DNA from: Achatina immaculata
Lineage: Eukaryota > Mollusca > Gastropoda > Stylommatophora > Achatinidae
Assembly: GCA_009760885.1 (NCBI GenBank)
Contig: CM019715.1
Location: 23,649,642-23,713,641 of the forward strand
Reading direction: 5' to 3'
Length of the DNA stretch: 64,000 nt
Positions 11,161-21,641 of the stretch are shown piece by piece. Every line of letters starts with the position of its first letter. The stretch's first letter is position 1. The notes beneath the pieces are model-generated. The model saw nothing but the letters and a program-made list of their open reading frames with translations, did not search any database and had not been told where the DNA came from. The position numbers and the translations under genes were made by a program.

Positions 11161-12648
11161 CTATTTTGCTAGTGAAGACAGGCTATCTGTTTTTTCTTGC
11201 AAGAAATTAACATTATTACTGATAAGAGTTATGTCATCAGCAAAATCAAGATCTTCTAGTTGGGTCCCATGTACCCAGTCAATACCTGTGTTACCTGTGC
11301 AGCATTTTTTCATTATGAAGTCTATTGTAATCCCAAAAAGTAAAGGAGACAGTATACATCCTTGTTTCACGCCTGTTTCAATCTGGAACCATTCACTCAT
11401 CCCTTCTTCTGTCTTGACTGCACAACCATATCCATTGTATAAGTCCTTAATGATGTTGACAATTTTAGATGGTATTCCATATAGACATAAAATTCTCCAT
11501 AATGAATCTCTGTGTATGCTATCAAATGCCTTTTTAAAATCTATGAAGTTCAATATTAATGGTTTCTGCTTTTCAATATGTTCTTCAAGTATTATTCTGA
11601 GAGTAAAGATCTGGTCGAGACAGCTTCTCCCTTTTCGAAATCCTACTTGTTCTTCTCTCACTGCAGTATCCACTATATCTTTGAGTCTATTCAAAATGAC
11701 CTTGCAAAATACTTTTGACACAACTGATATTAAGGTTTCTTCTCTCCAGTTGTTACAGTCACTAAGGTTGCCCTTTTTTGGTATTTTAACAATGATTCCT
11801 TTCTTCCAATTAGAAGGGACCTTTTCTTCTTTCCAAATTTTGTTAAACATTCTCTGTAGTTGTCTCATGTTGTCACTATTGATAGCTTTTAGCGTCTCGG
11901 CTGTTATTTCATCTTTACCTGCAGCTTTGTTGTTAGCCATTAAATTCACTGCTGTTTCAATTTCATGCAATTTAATTTCATCTAGGTTGACATTTAGCTG
12001 TGGGGCTGGTAAGTCAGTTTCAAGGTTTAACAATTCTTTTGGGTGTGGTCGATTGAGTATTTCTTGGAAGTGTTCAGCCCATCTTTGCTTTTGGTCTTTA
12101 TTTGATGTTAATAGTGTTCCAGTTTTGCTAAGGATTGGTCTTTCTTTAGATGTAATAGTACCTGTTAGCCTCTTTTGTATGTTATATAAAGTTTTGCTGT
12201 CTCCTGTTTTTGCTGCTTTTTCTGCCTCTTTCGCCATATTGTCTATGTATTCTCTTTTATCCCTTCTAGCTGAACTGTTTACTTTCTTGTCTATGTCTTT
12301 GTATTTTGCTTTTGCCAAATCTCTTTCATGATCTGCTTTTGCATTCAACATGTCTAATTTGACTGCTCGTCTTTCATGTATATACTTCCATGTTTTATCT
12401 GATATCCATGCTTTTCTATTTGGTTTTTCCAATCCAGCGCTTACTTTTGCTGCTGTGATTATGGCTGTGCTGTAAGAATTCCATAACTCATCTATACCTA
12501 TCTCCTCAACTTCACTGGGTGTTTTGGAATGATTGGCAAGTTCCTGATTGAAATTAATGTTAGTATTTTCTTCTTGTAGGCTGTGGCTGTCTATCTTTCT
12601 GTGTACTGATTTCTTGTGTTGACTTTTCAATTTTAGTTTTATTTTCCC
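11161..12648 (-). pseudogene. LINE-C reverse transcriptase
   Basis: About 495 residues belong to the element; the apparent Met start at 12699 lies in antisense LINE-A sequence and is spurious. Seen in order: a helical basic linker with AWISDKTWKYIHERRAVK, then NKAAGKDEITAETLKA, VPSNWKKGIIVKIPKKG, EQVGFRKGRSCLDQIFTLR, NFIDFKKAFDSIHRDSLW, GVKQGCILSPLLF and the catalytic FADDITLI at about 11226-11245. Both catalytic Asp residues and the KAFD aspartate are present. The endonuclease is missing. The frame ends prematurely at TDSLSSLAK, where a 1-2 base shift would carry it into the C-terminal segment at 10478-11128. Confidence 0.92.
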
Positions 12649-12649
12649 T

Positions 12650-13396
12650 ATGCAAAAACACAAAAACACAATGGAAAAACTAATTATGTAAGTCTGCAAG
12701 AACAGTGAAGAGCAGAACCTCTATCTTAATGTGAAGAAAACTAAATTGATGACAACTGACAAAACAAACAAGGCAGCTGAAATATGTATCACTGAGGAAA
12801 AGTTGTAAGAAATGGAGAGTTTTGAATATCTTGGATCACTACTAACTAAAAATGGAGACACAATGAGGGGAATTGAAAGGATGACATCTATCGCTCTTCA
12901 GAAAATAAAACAACTGAAGAATCTGTGGAGAGGAACAGACAGAACTACAAAAATAAGATTTTTAAGGGCTCGTATCTTTCACATGACAACATATGCCTGT
13001 GAGACCTGGACACTTAACAAAACAGCTGAGAAACACATAAATGCCTTTGAATGTAAATGCTACAGAAGAGTTCTTCAAATATCATGGGCACAAAAAGAAC
13101 AAATATATCCATACTACAAGAACTTAATATTGAAGAATGTTGGCTAGTAAAGAGGATTAAACAAAGAAAATTTAAATATTTTGGACACATTAAACGTCAT
13201 GAAATTTTAGAGAAGATCGCCATGGAAGGGTACGTAATGGGAAAAAGAAAGAGAAGAAGACCAAGGTGCAAGGCACCGTTGATAATCTGCAAATGGATGC
13301 ATCAGCAGCAGTGCATTTTGCTTACAGCCGAGACGCCTACAGGAAAGCTGTTAGGGAGGCAAAGTTCCTCAAGGGACATGCAAATGACTGACTGAC
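12650..13396 (+). mobile_element. LINE-A copy, 5'-truncated
   Basis: It starts inside the RT thumb coding region (CACAATGGAAAAACTAATTATG corresponds to the EKLIMS residues downstream of YADD). It continues through the YLGSLLTKNGD and TYACETWTLNK blocks (open from 12812 to 13147) and a second frame 13057-13395. It ends with CATGCAAATGACTGACTGACTGAC, the (TGAC)n tail. A deletion after GRPR-coding sequence (13255-13275) removes the RRWLQD block. Confidence 0.88.
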
Positions 13397-13445
13397 TGAC
13401 TTCTGCTTATATACCACCGTATAATTGTACACGCTTGATACAAAG

Positions 13446-13490
<45 letters not shown>

Positions 13491-14221
13491 CGGTTGTATC
13501 AAGTGACTCAATGACATCTTGAGGAGATGATACAACACATCAGGCCCCACACAGGGGGCCCCGAATCAGAGAGGCGTTGGTTTCACGTTTTCGCATGCTC
13601 TTAAAAACAGTACGCCAGAAAACAACGAGGCTTGTAAACAACAAAAGTCAAGGAGAAATGTAAGCATGTTTGGTCTGGAGAGTCTCACGACACGAGACAT
13701 TACAGAAAGAAACGAAACAATCCAAGACAGAATATGGACATTCTCATCATCACAAAACAGCAGGGACACACTCGCGAGCGGAAACCTCCTACAAAAACTC
13801 AACGCCAGCCGGAAATTAAATTTACATTTATGAAAAATTCATAGCAGATAGTTTATCTTCCCTGCAGCAGATAGTTTATCTTCCCTGCAGGAGCCAATGG
13901 AAAGAAGATATATTACAGCAATGAATCTAATCAGCAGTCATATTTTTTTTTCCAGTGTGAAACTCGTCGCGATTGTTTAGATATGCTTAAAGACAAAGTT
14001 ACCGACACAGTCATGGTTACAGAAACTAAGCTCTAAGTCTGGGCCTTGCCTATCTGTAGTCGCTTGGCCGTCCAAACGTGAGATCACACTAGACGGTTGC
14101 TTGCTGTTCTCCAGCCAGGCTTGTATGGTTTCATGGTCCAGCCACTCTCAGCTCATTACTGACATTGACTAATAGACGGATTTTTTCGCCTGGTTATTTA
14201 CTTCTCTTTGCTTAAGATTTT
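13397..14221. other. Unassigned DNA with a (TA)n run
   Basis: A (TA)n microsatellite of about 40 bp lies at 13447-13486. A 24-bp direct duplication (AGCAGATAGTTTATCTTCCCTGC) lies at 13841-13889. Otherwise nothing is recognisable. Confidence 0.6.
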
Positions 14222-14393
14222 GTTCATACGTTGTTTTCTGATGTTTGTTGTTTTCTGATGTTTGTTGTTTTCTGATGTTTGTTGTTTTCTGATGTTTGTT
14301 GTTTTCTGATGTTTGTTGTTTTCTGATGTTTGTTGTTTTCTGATGTGTGTTGTTTTCTGATGTGTGTTGTTTTCTGATGTTTGTTGTTTTCCT
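14222..14393. repeat. 17-bp minisatellite, about 10 copies
   Basis: The unit is TTGTTTTCTGATGTTTG with TGTG variants in copies near 14340-14370. Confidence 0.93.
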
Positions 14394-14632
14394 GGATTAG
14401 TATATTTCATCCTTAATTTACTTTCACATTCAATTTTCTCCACTTATTCTTTTTTTTCTATCATTTATTTCTTCTGTCACATATCTTTCTCTTACTTTCA
14501 GCACATTTATCAGTTCCTCAGTCATTCTGTATTTTTTTTCTCCACCTTTCAGTCTTAAGTTTTAATTTTACTTTGCCAAACCTTTCCAAATCTGTTTACC
14601 TCTAATGTTTCTCTTTCAGTTTCTTGTTCCAT

Positions 14633-14722
14633 CCTCTCTCTCTCTGTCTCTCTCTCTGTCTCTGTCTCTGTCTCTGTCTCTGTCTCTGTCTGTCTCTGTC
14701 TCTCTGTCTCTCTCCCTCTCTC
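14633..14722. repeat. (TCTG)/(CTCTGT)n microsatellite
   Basis: Pyrimidine-rich simple repeat that keeps an artefactual Leu-Ser frame open (14605-14859). Confidence 0.95.
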
Positions 14723-14980
14723 ATTGCAATTTATTACAGCGTAATGAGCTCTTAAGAATATTGTTACATGTACATGATCAGTTCATGTTGTTGAGCGTAT
14801 GTAGATACAAATTTATGTTGTCCACTGTGCCATTAAGAGAAGAATATAGGAGCCTATAATCACATTCTTATGTATTCTTGTCACATTCGTCAAGTACCAA
14901 ACTGATGGTGAATGACTGTGACTCAATCTATGGTCAATAGTGAAGAATGTAATATTAAATGCGTCTGTGTACACAAATCT

Positions 14981-15020
14981 CCATCCATCCATCCATCCCT
15001 CCATCCATCCATCCATCCAT
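14981..15020. repeat. (CCAT)n microsatellite
   Basis: About ten CCAT units, one with an internal C insertion (CCCTCCAT). Confidence 0.95.
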
Positions 15021-15411
15021 GTACATATGTTTTTTAAAGTGTGACACGAACTTACCGTAACCGTGCGTGAGAATGTGATATAAAGTGAAGTCCGAGGTAT
15101 CATTTACCTCACATTAGTGAATGTAATGATAGCGGGATAAATGTTTTGTTATGTGACATGTTTTTCATGCTCCTCGTGTTTTTGTAAACTTGAATTACAC
15201 TGAATGAATGAGAAGGGTGAATAATGTGAGACAAGAGACAAAGGGCAGACATATCAGACCGGCCTGAGTGCCCTTTTTTCTGAACCCTTTCAAATTGTGT
15301 CTGCTTGTTTGTGTTTCCTCTGTACTGGTGATTAGGAAGTACAACATTACATTCGAGTTGTGTAAGTACTGTTTAGGTAAAATTCAGCATAGAATCACGA
15401 AATTGGTCGGG
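15021..15411. other. Unassigned DNA
   Basis: No recognisable gene or repeat in this stretch of about 390 bp. Confidence 0.45.
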
Positions 15412-16180
15412 TCATGAAGTACAATATAGTCCCAGTGGTGAAGTACTACATAGAGTCAGAGTGGTGAAGTACTGCATAGAGTCAGAGTGGTGAAGTACTG
15501 CATAGAGTCAGAGTGGTGAAGTACTGCATAGAGTCAGAGTGGTGAAGTACTGCATAGAGTCAGAGTGGTGAAGTACCGCATAGAGTCAGAGTGGTGAAGT
15601 ACTGCATAGAGTCAGAGTGGTGTAGTACTGCATATTCAGAGTGGTGAAGTACTACATAGTCAGAGTGGTGAAGTACTGCATAGAGTCAGAGTGGTGTAGT
15701 ACTGCATATTCAGAGTGGTGAAGTACTACATAGTCAGAGTGGTGAAGTACTGCATAGAGTCAGAGTGGTGTAGTACTGCATAGTCAGAGTGGTGAAGTAC
15801 TACATAGTCAGAGTGGTGAAGTACTGCATAGAGTCAGAGTGGTGAAGTACTGCATAGAGTCAGAGTGGTGAAGTACTGCATAGAGTCAGAAGTGGTGAAG
15901 TACTACATAGTCAGAGTGGTGAAGTACTGCATAGAGTCAGAGTGGTGAAGTACTGCATAGAGTCAGAGTGATGAAGTACTACATAGTCAGAGTGGTGAAG
16001 TACTGCATAGAGTCAGAGTGATGTAGTACTGCATAGTCAGAGTGGTGAAGTACTGCATAGAGTCAGAGTGGTGAAGTACTACATAGTCAGAGTGGTGAAG
16101 TACTACATAGAGTTACAGTGGTGAATTACTACATAGAGCCACAGTGGCGAAGTACTACATAGAGCCACGGTGGTTAAATA
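15412..16180. repeat. 26-bp minisatellite with 24/22-bp variants, ~30 copies
   Basis: The core is AGTCAGAGTGGTGAAGTACT followed by GCATAG or ACATAG. Units lacking an internal AG or GAG give shorter periods. Variant units (TACATAGTCAGAG) recur in a higher-order pattern between 15630 and 16080. The last three units (16100-16180) are diverged (GAGCCACAGTGG), as is common at array edges. Confidence 0.95.
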
Positions 16181-16467
16181 TTAGATAGAAGTGGTCCTTT
16201 ACCCTTAAATTGAGTTAAATCTGAAATAATATATAATCAATATAATCCAGTGCACCCCACAGTGCAGACAGATATTCTCTATTTCAGATATTTTCTACAT
16301 CACACTGCATCATCTATGAGAATATTTAAAAACTGTTTTGTAAATAGCAAATAAATAAATAGCTGGAAAAAGTGTATTCATACTCGAGAGAGTTTAGAAA
16401 TCGTAAAGATAACAATTAGTTACAGATTATCACCGACAAAGCACAAAGATCTGAAAGAAAGAAATGT

Positions 16468-16605
16468 ACCATAACAACATGTATAAACTAGGACAAAAAA
16501 AAGTAGGAACAGCTTTATTACTTAATGAGTACACATGTGTGCTAGTTAAGTAATAAAGCTGTTCCTACTTTTTTTCCTACTTTATACATTCTGTTATCAT
16601 AGCTT
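16468..16605. repeat. Long inverted repeat / hairpin, copy 1
   Basis: A perfect 30-bp arm (16496-16525, AAAAAAAGTAGG to TATTACTTAA) pairs with 16546-16575 across a 20-base spacer that itself holds ACACATGTGT. Arms extend imperfectly outward (TGTATAAACTAGG against TGTATAAAGTAGG, then ATAACAACA against ATAACAGAA) to about 58 bp. Possible identities are a foldback/MITE element or a hairpin RNA source. No target duplication is evident. Confidence 0.9.
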
Positions 16606-16839
16606 TACTGCAGTGGCTTCGTGTATCGTTATATACTTAGTTTTTTTATACGTTCACACTAATTATTCGTGTGTATCGAAACAATGAGCGATAATGGAAT
16701 TAGAAACAGCGCGACCTATGAGAAGACTGTCTGTCTGAGGAAACTAGTCATTTGAAAAATGCTGTATCTGCAATAATAAAACTGGATATGAGTTTGAATA
16801 TGTTGCGACGATAATACGATTTCAGGTTATTATCGTTTA

Positions 16840-18390
16840 TAAATTATGACCTTGTCTTGTCTCCTTCCTCTTAGTCAGTGCCGAGGGCCAAACAGACTTC
16901 TTAAAAGGACTCTGCAATTTGCTTCTTATAATGGGCTTTCTAAGGTTTCCGTACTTTCCTTCCTGGGTGTCCTGTGTCTCTTTCCTACAATTCTTAGCGT
17001 GAGTACTTTTTTTTTTTTTTTTGGTGGTCCGGTTGTAGTTCTGTAACATGGCCAAACCATCTGACTTGCTGTTTCTGGATGTAATGTCATGTTTGGTGTT
17101 ACTCCAAAGAAATGATGGTGTCACTTCCTATTTGGTATCTCCTTGCTACGTTTAGTATTCTCCTTAAATATCTCATCTCTGTTGTGATGGTTTTCCTTTT
17201 CTGTTTGACTGTTAATGTCCAGGTTTGACACTTACAGCACAGAGTTGGGAGGAAAACTGTGTTGTACAGTGCTTTTTTTTTGTTTCATTTGTGATGTATG
17301 TGTTTTTCAGTCAAGGTGTCATTTCCCCAATGACTTGATTCACTTTATTGCATCTGTTCTCAGTTTCAGTGTCAATTTTCCCAGAGAGTGATAATGTACT
17401 AATTAGGTATTTGCAATGTTTCACTTCTTTCAAGGGCTGGCTGTCCAACAAGATCTCTGTTGGGTTATATATATATATATATATTTCTATGCTCATGACT
17501 CGTTTTTGCTGCACTGATTTTCATATTGTGGCTTCTACATGCCCTTACTAAGTTATCCATGTTCTGCTGTAGGTCTTTCTCGGATGTGGCTTTAGATGCC
17601 TGGTCATCAGGTTCGCCTATTAAGCCTGTTTTCTGAAGGGCGAGTTTAATTGTTTTTGGAGTTGAGTTGTCTAATATTTTTCGTGATGGAAATTGTGCCA
17701 CGCAAGTTATACTCTTTGCAGATGTTTATGTATGTTATGAATAGTAAGAGAGATAGCAGACAGTCCAGCCTCATTTATGCATCACAGATTTTGTGTTGAA
17801 TGGTTCGGACTAGCCCGTGTTTATTTTAAATGTACACTGACTGTTTTCATACAGGTTTTATACAGGTTTTTACACACGTTGGTCAGATGTGTACTAATTC
17901 CCTAACGTTATAAGTTTTCCCACAGTTTATTTCTATCTACTCTATCTAGTGCTTTTTCTTGCCACGTGCAGCATCTGATTTTTCTGTTGACTGTCTTCAA
18001 GAGAGGGCAGCACATGTACAGCTTCTGTTTTTCCTAAATCTCCTTTGAGTTTCGTTTAACTGTGGTTCAGACACTGACTGCAGTCTTTCTCTAGGATCTT
18101 GCAGAATATTTGTCCAGTATGCCTTAGCAGTGAAATGACTCTGTATTTGTTGCAGTCCCTTATACTGCCTTTTTTCTTCCATACTGGAGTAAATATAGCG
18201 TTCCAGTTCTATAGTGTTTCTTGTTTTTTCCCATATCAAGTAGTTTAATGTTTCCAAGTCGCTTTCCGTTTATATCACTCCCTCTGTTTTCTATAAGAGG
18301 TAAAGAGATCTTCCGCCGGCCTGTTGGGTTAGTCGCGGTTGAAGAGCAGAATTTAACCCCGAGGAGCCCGTCTCCCTGAATGAGCCAGAG
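16840..18390 (-). mobile_element. LINE-G decayed RT, in unit 1
   Basis: Minus-strand fragments show RT traces: AYWTNILQDPRERLQ and LNETQRRFRKNRSC (RT region 2-3, 17997-18257), DNLVRACRSHNMKISAAKTS (post-YADD region, 17465-17701) and NPTEILLDSQPLKEVKHCKYL (the region before YLGS, about 17400-17470). The YADD box itself is not legible. Many frame breaks make it an old copy. Confidence 0.72.
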
Positions 18391-18469
18391 TCCCGTTAGA
18401 AATCGTAAAGATAACAATTAGTTACAGATTATCACCGACAAAGCACAAAGATCTGAAAGAAAGAAATGT

Positions 18470-18607
18470 ACCATAACAACATGTATAAACTAGGACAAAA
18501 AAAAGTAGGAACAGCTTTATTACTTAATGAGTACACATGTGTGCTAGTTAAGTAATAAAGCTGTTCCTACTTTTTTTCCTACTTTATACATTCTGTTATC
18601 ATAGCTT
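18470..18607. repeat. Long inverted repeat / hairpin, copy 2
   Basis: Same structure as at 16468-16605, displaced by exactly 2002 bp. Both 30-bp arms are unchanged, so the hairpin is at least as old as the duplication. Confidence 0.9.
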
Positions 18608-18849
18608 TACTGCAGTGGCTTCGTGTATCGTTATATACTTAGTTTTTTATACGTTCACACTAATTATTCGTGTGTATCGAAACAATGAGCGATAATGGAA
18701 TTAGAAACAGCGCGACCTATGAGAAGACTGTCTGTCTGAGGAAACTAGTCATTTGAAAAATGCTGTACCTGCAATAATAAAACTGGATATGAGTTTGAAT
18801 ATGTTGCGACGATAATACGATTTCAGGTTATTATCGTTTATAAATTATG

Positions 18850-20415
18850 ACCTTGTCTTGTCTCCTTCCTCTTAGTCAGTGCCGAGGGCCAAACAGACTT
18901 CTTAAAAGGACTCTGCAATTTGCTTCTTATAATGGGCTTTCTAAGGTTTCCGTACTTTCCTTCCTCCATCACTTTCGTGGGTGTCCTGTGTCTCTTTCCT
19001 ACAATTCTTAGCGTGAGTACTTTTTTTTTTGGTGGTATGCGGTCCGGTTGTAGTTCTGTAACATGGCCAAACCATCTGACTTGCTGTTTCTGGATGTAAT
19101 GTCATGTTTGGTGTTACTCCAAAGAAATGATGGTGTCACTTCCTATTTGGTATCTCCTTGCTACGTTTAGTATTCTCCTTAAATATCTCATCTCTGTTGT
19201 GATGGTTTTCCTTTTCTGTTTGACTGTTAATGTCCAGGTTTGACACTTACAGCACAGAGTTGGGAGGAAAACTGTGTTGTACAGTGCTTTTTTTTTGTTT
19301 CATTTGTGATGTATGTGTTTTTCAGTCAAGGTGTCATTTCCCCAATGACTTGATTCACTTTATTGCATCTGTTCTCAGTTTCAGTGTCAATTTTCCCAGA
19401 GAGTGATAATGTACTAATTAGGTATTTGCAATGTTTCACTTCTTTCAAGGGCTGGCTGTCCAACAAGATCTCTGTTGGGTTATATATATATATATATTTC
19501 TATGCTCATGACTCGTTTTTGCTGCACTGATTTTCATATTGTGGCTTCTACATGCCCTTACTAAGTTATCCATGTTCTGCTGTAGGTCTTTCTCGGATGT
19601 GGCTTTAGATGCCTGGTCATCAGGTTCGCCTATTAAGCCTGTTTTCTGAAGGGCGAGTTTAATTGTTTTTGGAGTTGAGTTGTCTAATATTTTTCGTGAT
19701 GGAAATTGTGCCACGCAAGTTATACTCTTTGCAGATGTTATGTATGTTATGAATAGTAAGAGAGATAGCAGACAGTCCAGCCTCATTTATGCATCACAGA
19801 TTTTGTGTTGAATGGTTCGGACTAGCCCGTGTTTATTTTAAATGTACACTGACTGTTTTCATACAGGTTTTATACAGGTTTTTACACACGTTGGTCAGAT
19901 GTGTACTAATTCCCTAACGTTATAAGTTTTCCCACAGTTTATTTCTATCTACTCTATCTAGTGCTTTTTCTTGCCACGTGCAGCATCTGATTTTTCTGTT
20001 GACTGTCTTCAAGAGAGGGCAGCACATGTACAGCTTCTGTTTTTCCTAAATCTCCTTTGAGTTTCGTTTAACTGTGGTTCAGACACTGACTGCAGTCTTT
20101 CTCTAGGATCTTGCAGAATATTTGTCCAGTATGCCTTAGCAGTGAAATGACTCTGTATTTGTTGCAGTCCCTTATACTGCCTTTTTTCTTCCATACTGGA
20201 GTAAATATAGCGTTCCAGTTCTATAGTGTTTCTTGTTTTTTCCCATATCAAGTAGTTTAATGTTTCCAAGTCGCTTTCCGTTTATATCAGTCCGCCTATT
20301 CTCCCTCTGTTTTCTATAAGAGGTAAAGAGATCTTCCGCCGGCCTGTTGGGTTAGTCGCGGTTGAAGAGCAGAATTTAACCCCGAGGAGCCCGTCTCCCT
20401 GAATGAGCCAGAGTC
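18850..20415 (-). mobile_element. LINE-G decayed RT, in unit 2
   Basis: Duplicate of the fragment at 16840-18390 and carrying the same RT traces. Here the RT thumb frame runs on for 113 residues (19445-19786) because one T is absent relative to unit 1. That extension is a side effect of the indel and no sign of function. Confidence 0.72.
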
Positions 20416-20538
20416 CCGTTAGCCAGTGACCGTAAGGCCATCGTTCCCAGCCTGTACAATCGATATGGTCATTATGACGTAGTATAATTACGGATAGATT
20501 TGAAAGTACATTTTGAACACACCGTGAATGTCATAGTT

Positions 20539-20743
20539 TTGTAGGATTAGACCTCGAAAAAATCGTAGAGAAAGCACTTTTAGGAGTAAGAGAAAGAAAA
20601 CTCACAAGACAATTTACCTGGGATTCGAACCACGGACTCCGGTAGGACGAACAGCCGTCTAGCTACGAGAGAACAGCTTACAACGAACAGCCTATCGAGG
20701 TGCAGTGTTTTGGCTACGATATTTTCGAGGTCTAATACTACAA
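20539..20743. mobile_element. Small TIR element (~205 bp) with B-box-like site
   Basis: The outer 30 bases at each end are inverted repeats with two mismatches: TTGTAGGATTAGACCTCGAA... at 20539-20568 against the complement at 20714-20743. Inside, on the minus strand, GGTTCGAATCC (20621-20631 complement) is a perfect pol III B-box, preceded by TAGCTAGACGG, a rough A-box. It may be a non-autonomous DNA transposon that captured a tRNA-like sequence, or a tRNA-derived SINE flanked by inverted repeats. The right end abuts the 5' truncation point of LINE-A. Confidence 0.65.
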
Positions 20744-20864
20744 CAAAATTCTATTTAACATCATAATGGATAGACTTCGTAAGAAAATAGAAAAATATGG
20801 TCCAAGCTGGTTTCAGGCAAGGAAGAGGATCAAGAGATAATATATTCAACATAAGATTAATAAT

Positions 20865-21506
20865 GTGAACAACAGAAATGTACTCAGAGTAGATAACAAG
20901 TTAGTGGAGGAGGTCAACGAATTTGTATACCTTGGCAGCAGAGTAGTAGAAAATGGAGACAGCACAGAGGACATCAACAGCAGACTTACTAGAGCAAACC
21001 AGGCTTTTGCAATGCTACAGAATATATGGAAATCAAATAAATTAAGCATAAATATGAAAATCAGGATATTTAAGAGTAATGTTCTAAGTGTACTACTCTA
21101 TGGAAGTGAATGCTGGAAAATCACCAAAACCATAGAAAACAAGTTGAATTCTTTCCAGACTAAATGTTTACGTAGAATTAAAAAAATATTTTGGCCAAAC
21201 ACCATAAGAAATAACATCTTATTGGCAGAAATGCAGATGAAACCACTGACAACAATTATTGAGGAAAGACGCTGGCGATGGTTGGGACATGTGCTCCGAA
21301 TGACTGACAACTCACTACCAAAAATAGCACTAAGATGGACACCACAGGGGAGCAGAAGTAAGGGTAGACCAAAAGAGACATGGAGAAGAACAACAGAAAG
21401 GATGTTGAGCAAAAGAGGGCTCACCTGGGCAAGAGCAGAAAAAAAGGCGAAAGACAGGCATTTGTGGAAAACCCTTGCGGAAGCCCCATGTGCCCTGGGC
21501 ACTTAA
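20865..21506 (+). pseudogene. LINE-B C-terminal domain
   Basis: An intact 213-residue frame for the LINE C-terminal region: NEFVYLGSRVVENGDSTEDI, LLYGSECWKITKTIENKL, CLRRIKKIFW, RRWRWLGHVLRMTDN and SRSKGRPKETWRRTTE, ending LWKTLAEAPCALGT. The frame is uninterrupted from the insertion point to its natural stop, so the insertion is young. No RT core is included, so the fragment has no polymerase activity. Confidence 0.92.
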
Positions 21507-21521
21507 GGTTCAGAGAGAGAG
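20865..21521 (+). mobile_element. LINE-B insertion, 657 bp, 12-bp TSD
   Basis: Flanked by the direct repeat AAGATTAATAAT (20853-20864 and 21522-21533), which restores LINE-A collinearity when one copy is removed. It contains only the 3' part of a different LINE and ends with CAGAGAGAGAG, an (AG)n tail. This is a clear target-primed insertion with extreme 5' truncation. A second LINE-B 3' end is at 47066-47155. Confidence 0.95.
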
Positions 21522-21641
21522 AAGATTAATAATAGAGAAATGCAGAGAATTTAATGTGAATTTATATTTATCTTTTATAGACTATTCAAAGGCATTTGAT
21601 TGTGTTCAACAGCAGAAACGTTTGGGAAATAATGGAAAAAA

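Larger units (their letters stand above)
10440..12648 (-). mobile_element. LINE-C copy, best-preserved RT in the window
   Basis: A 5'-truncated non-LTR retrotransposon of about 2.2 kb on the minus strand. The sense 3' end is the conserved GTTAAACGTCACATAGG (here as complement) followed by GGAAGGATATAAGATATA, an (ATAAG)n-type tail. Related 3' ends occur at 28828-28995, 29886-30215 and 45068-45200. The coding region is open except for one frameshift near 11150. The 5' edge meets a head-to-head LINE-A copy at about 12650, which supplies the first ~16 codons of the apparent ORF by chance. Confidence 0.9.
16394..18395. repeat. Direct duplication, unit 1 (2002 bp)
   Basis: Position 16394 onward (TTAGAAATCGTAAAGATAAC) is repeated from 18396 almost base for base. 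Both breakpoints share the 4-bp word TTAG (16394-16397, 18396-18399, 20419-20422). Unit 1 contains a long hairpin (16468-16605) and decayed LINE-G (about 16840-18390). Compared with unit 2 it lacks CCATCACTTTCG near 16966 and a GTCCGCCTATTC-like stretch near 18280, and has one extra T near 17722. Confidence 0.95.
18396..20418. repeat. Direct duplication, unit 2 (2023 bp)
   Basis: Near-identical to 16394-18395, with only a handful of short indels and rare substitutions visible by eye. The unit-2 version of the minus-strand frame at 19445-19786 is longer than in unit 1 because of the single-base difference near 19739. Identity this high implies a recent event, or an assembly that kept two haplotypes in series. 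Confidence 0.95.

Noticed and set aside
11060..12331. 423-codon plus-strand frame
   Set aside because: Antisense shadow of the LINE-C reverse transcriptase, whose catalytic motifs are clear on the minus strand.
15412..16180. Possible CRISPR-like array (26-bp repeated motif)
   Set aside because: There are no unique spacers; repeat and 'spacer' are both repeated. The context is eukaryotic. The same holds for the other arrays.
20600..20690. Candidate tRNA gene on the minus strand
   Set aside because: The B-box is good, but the A-box is poor, I could not draw convincing acceptor or anticodon stems, and it sits inside inverted repeats.
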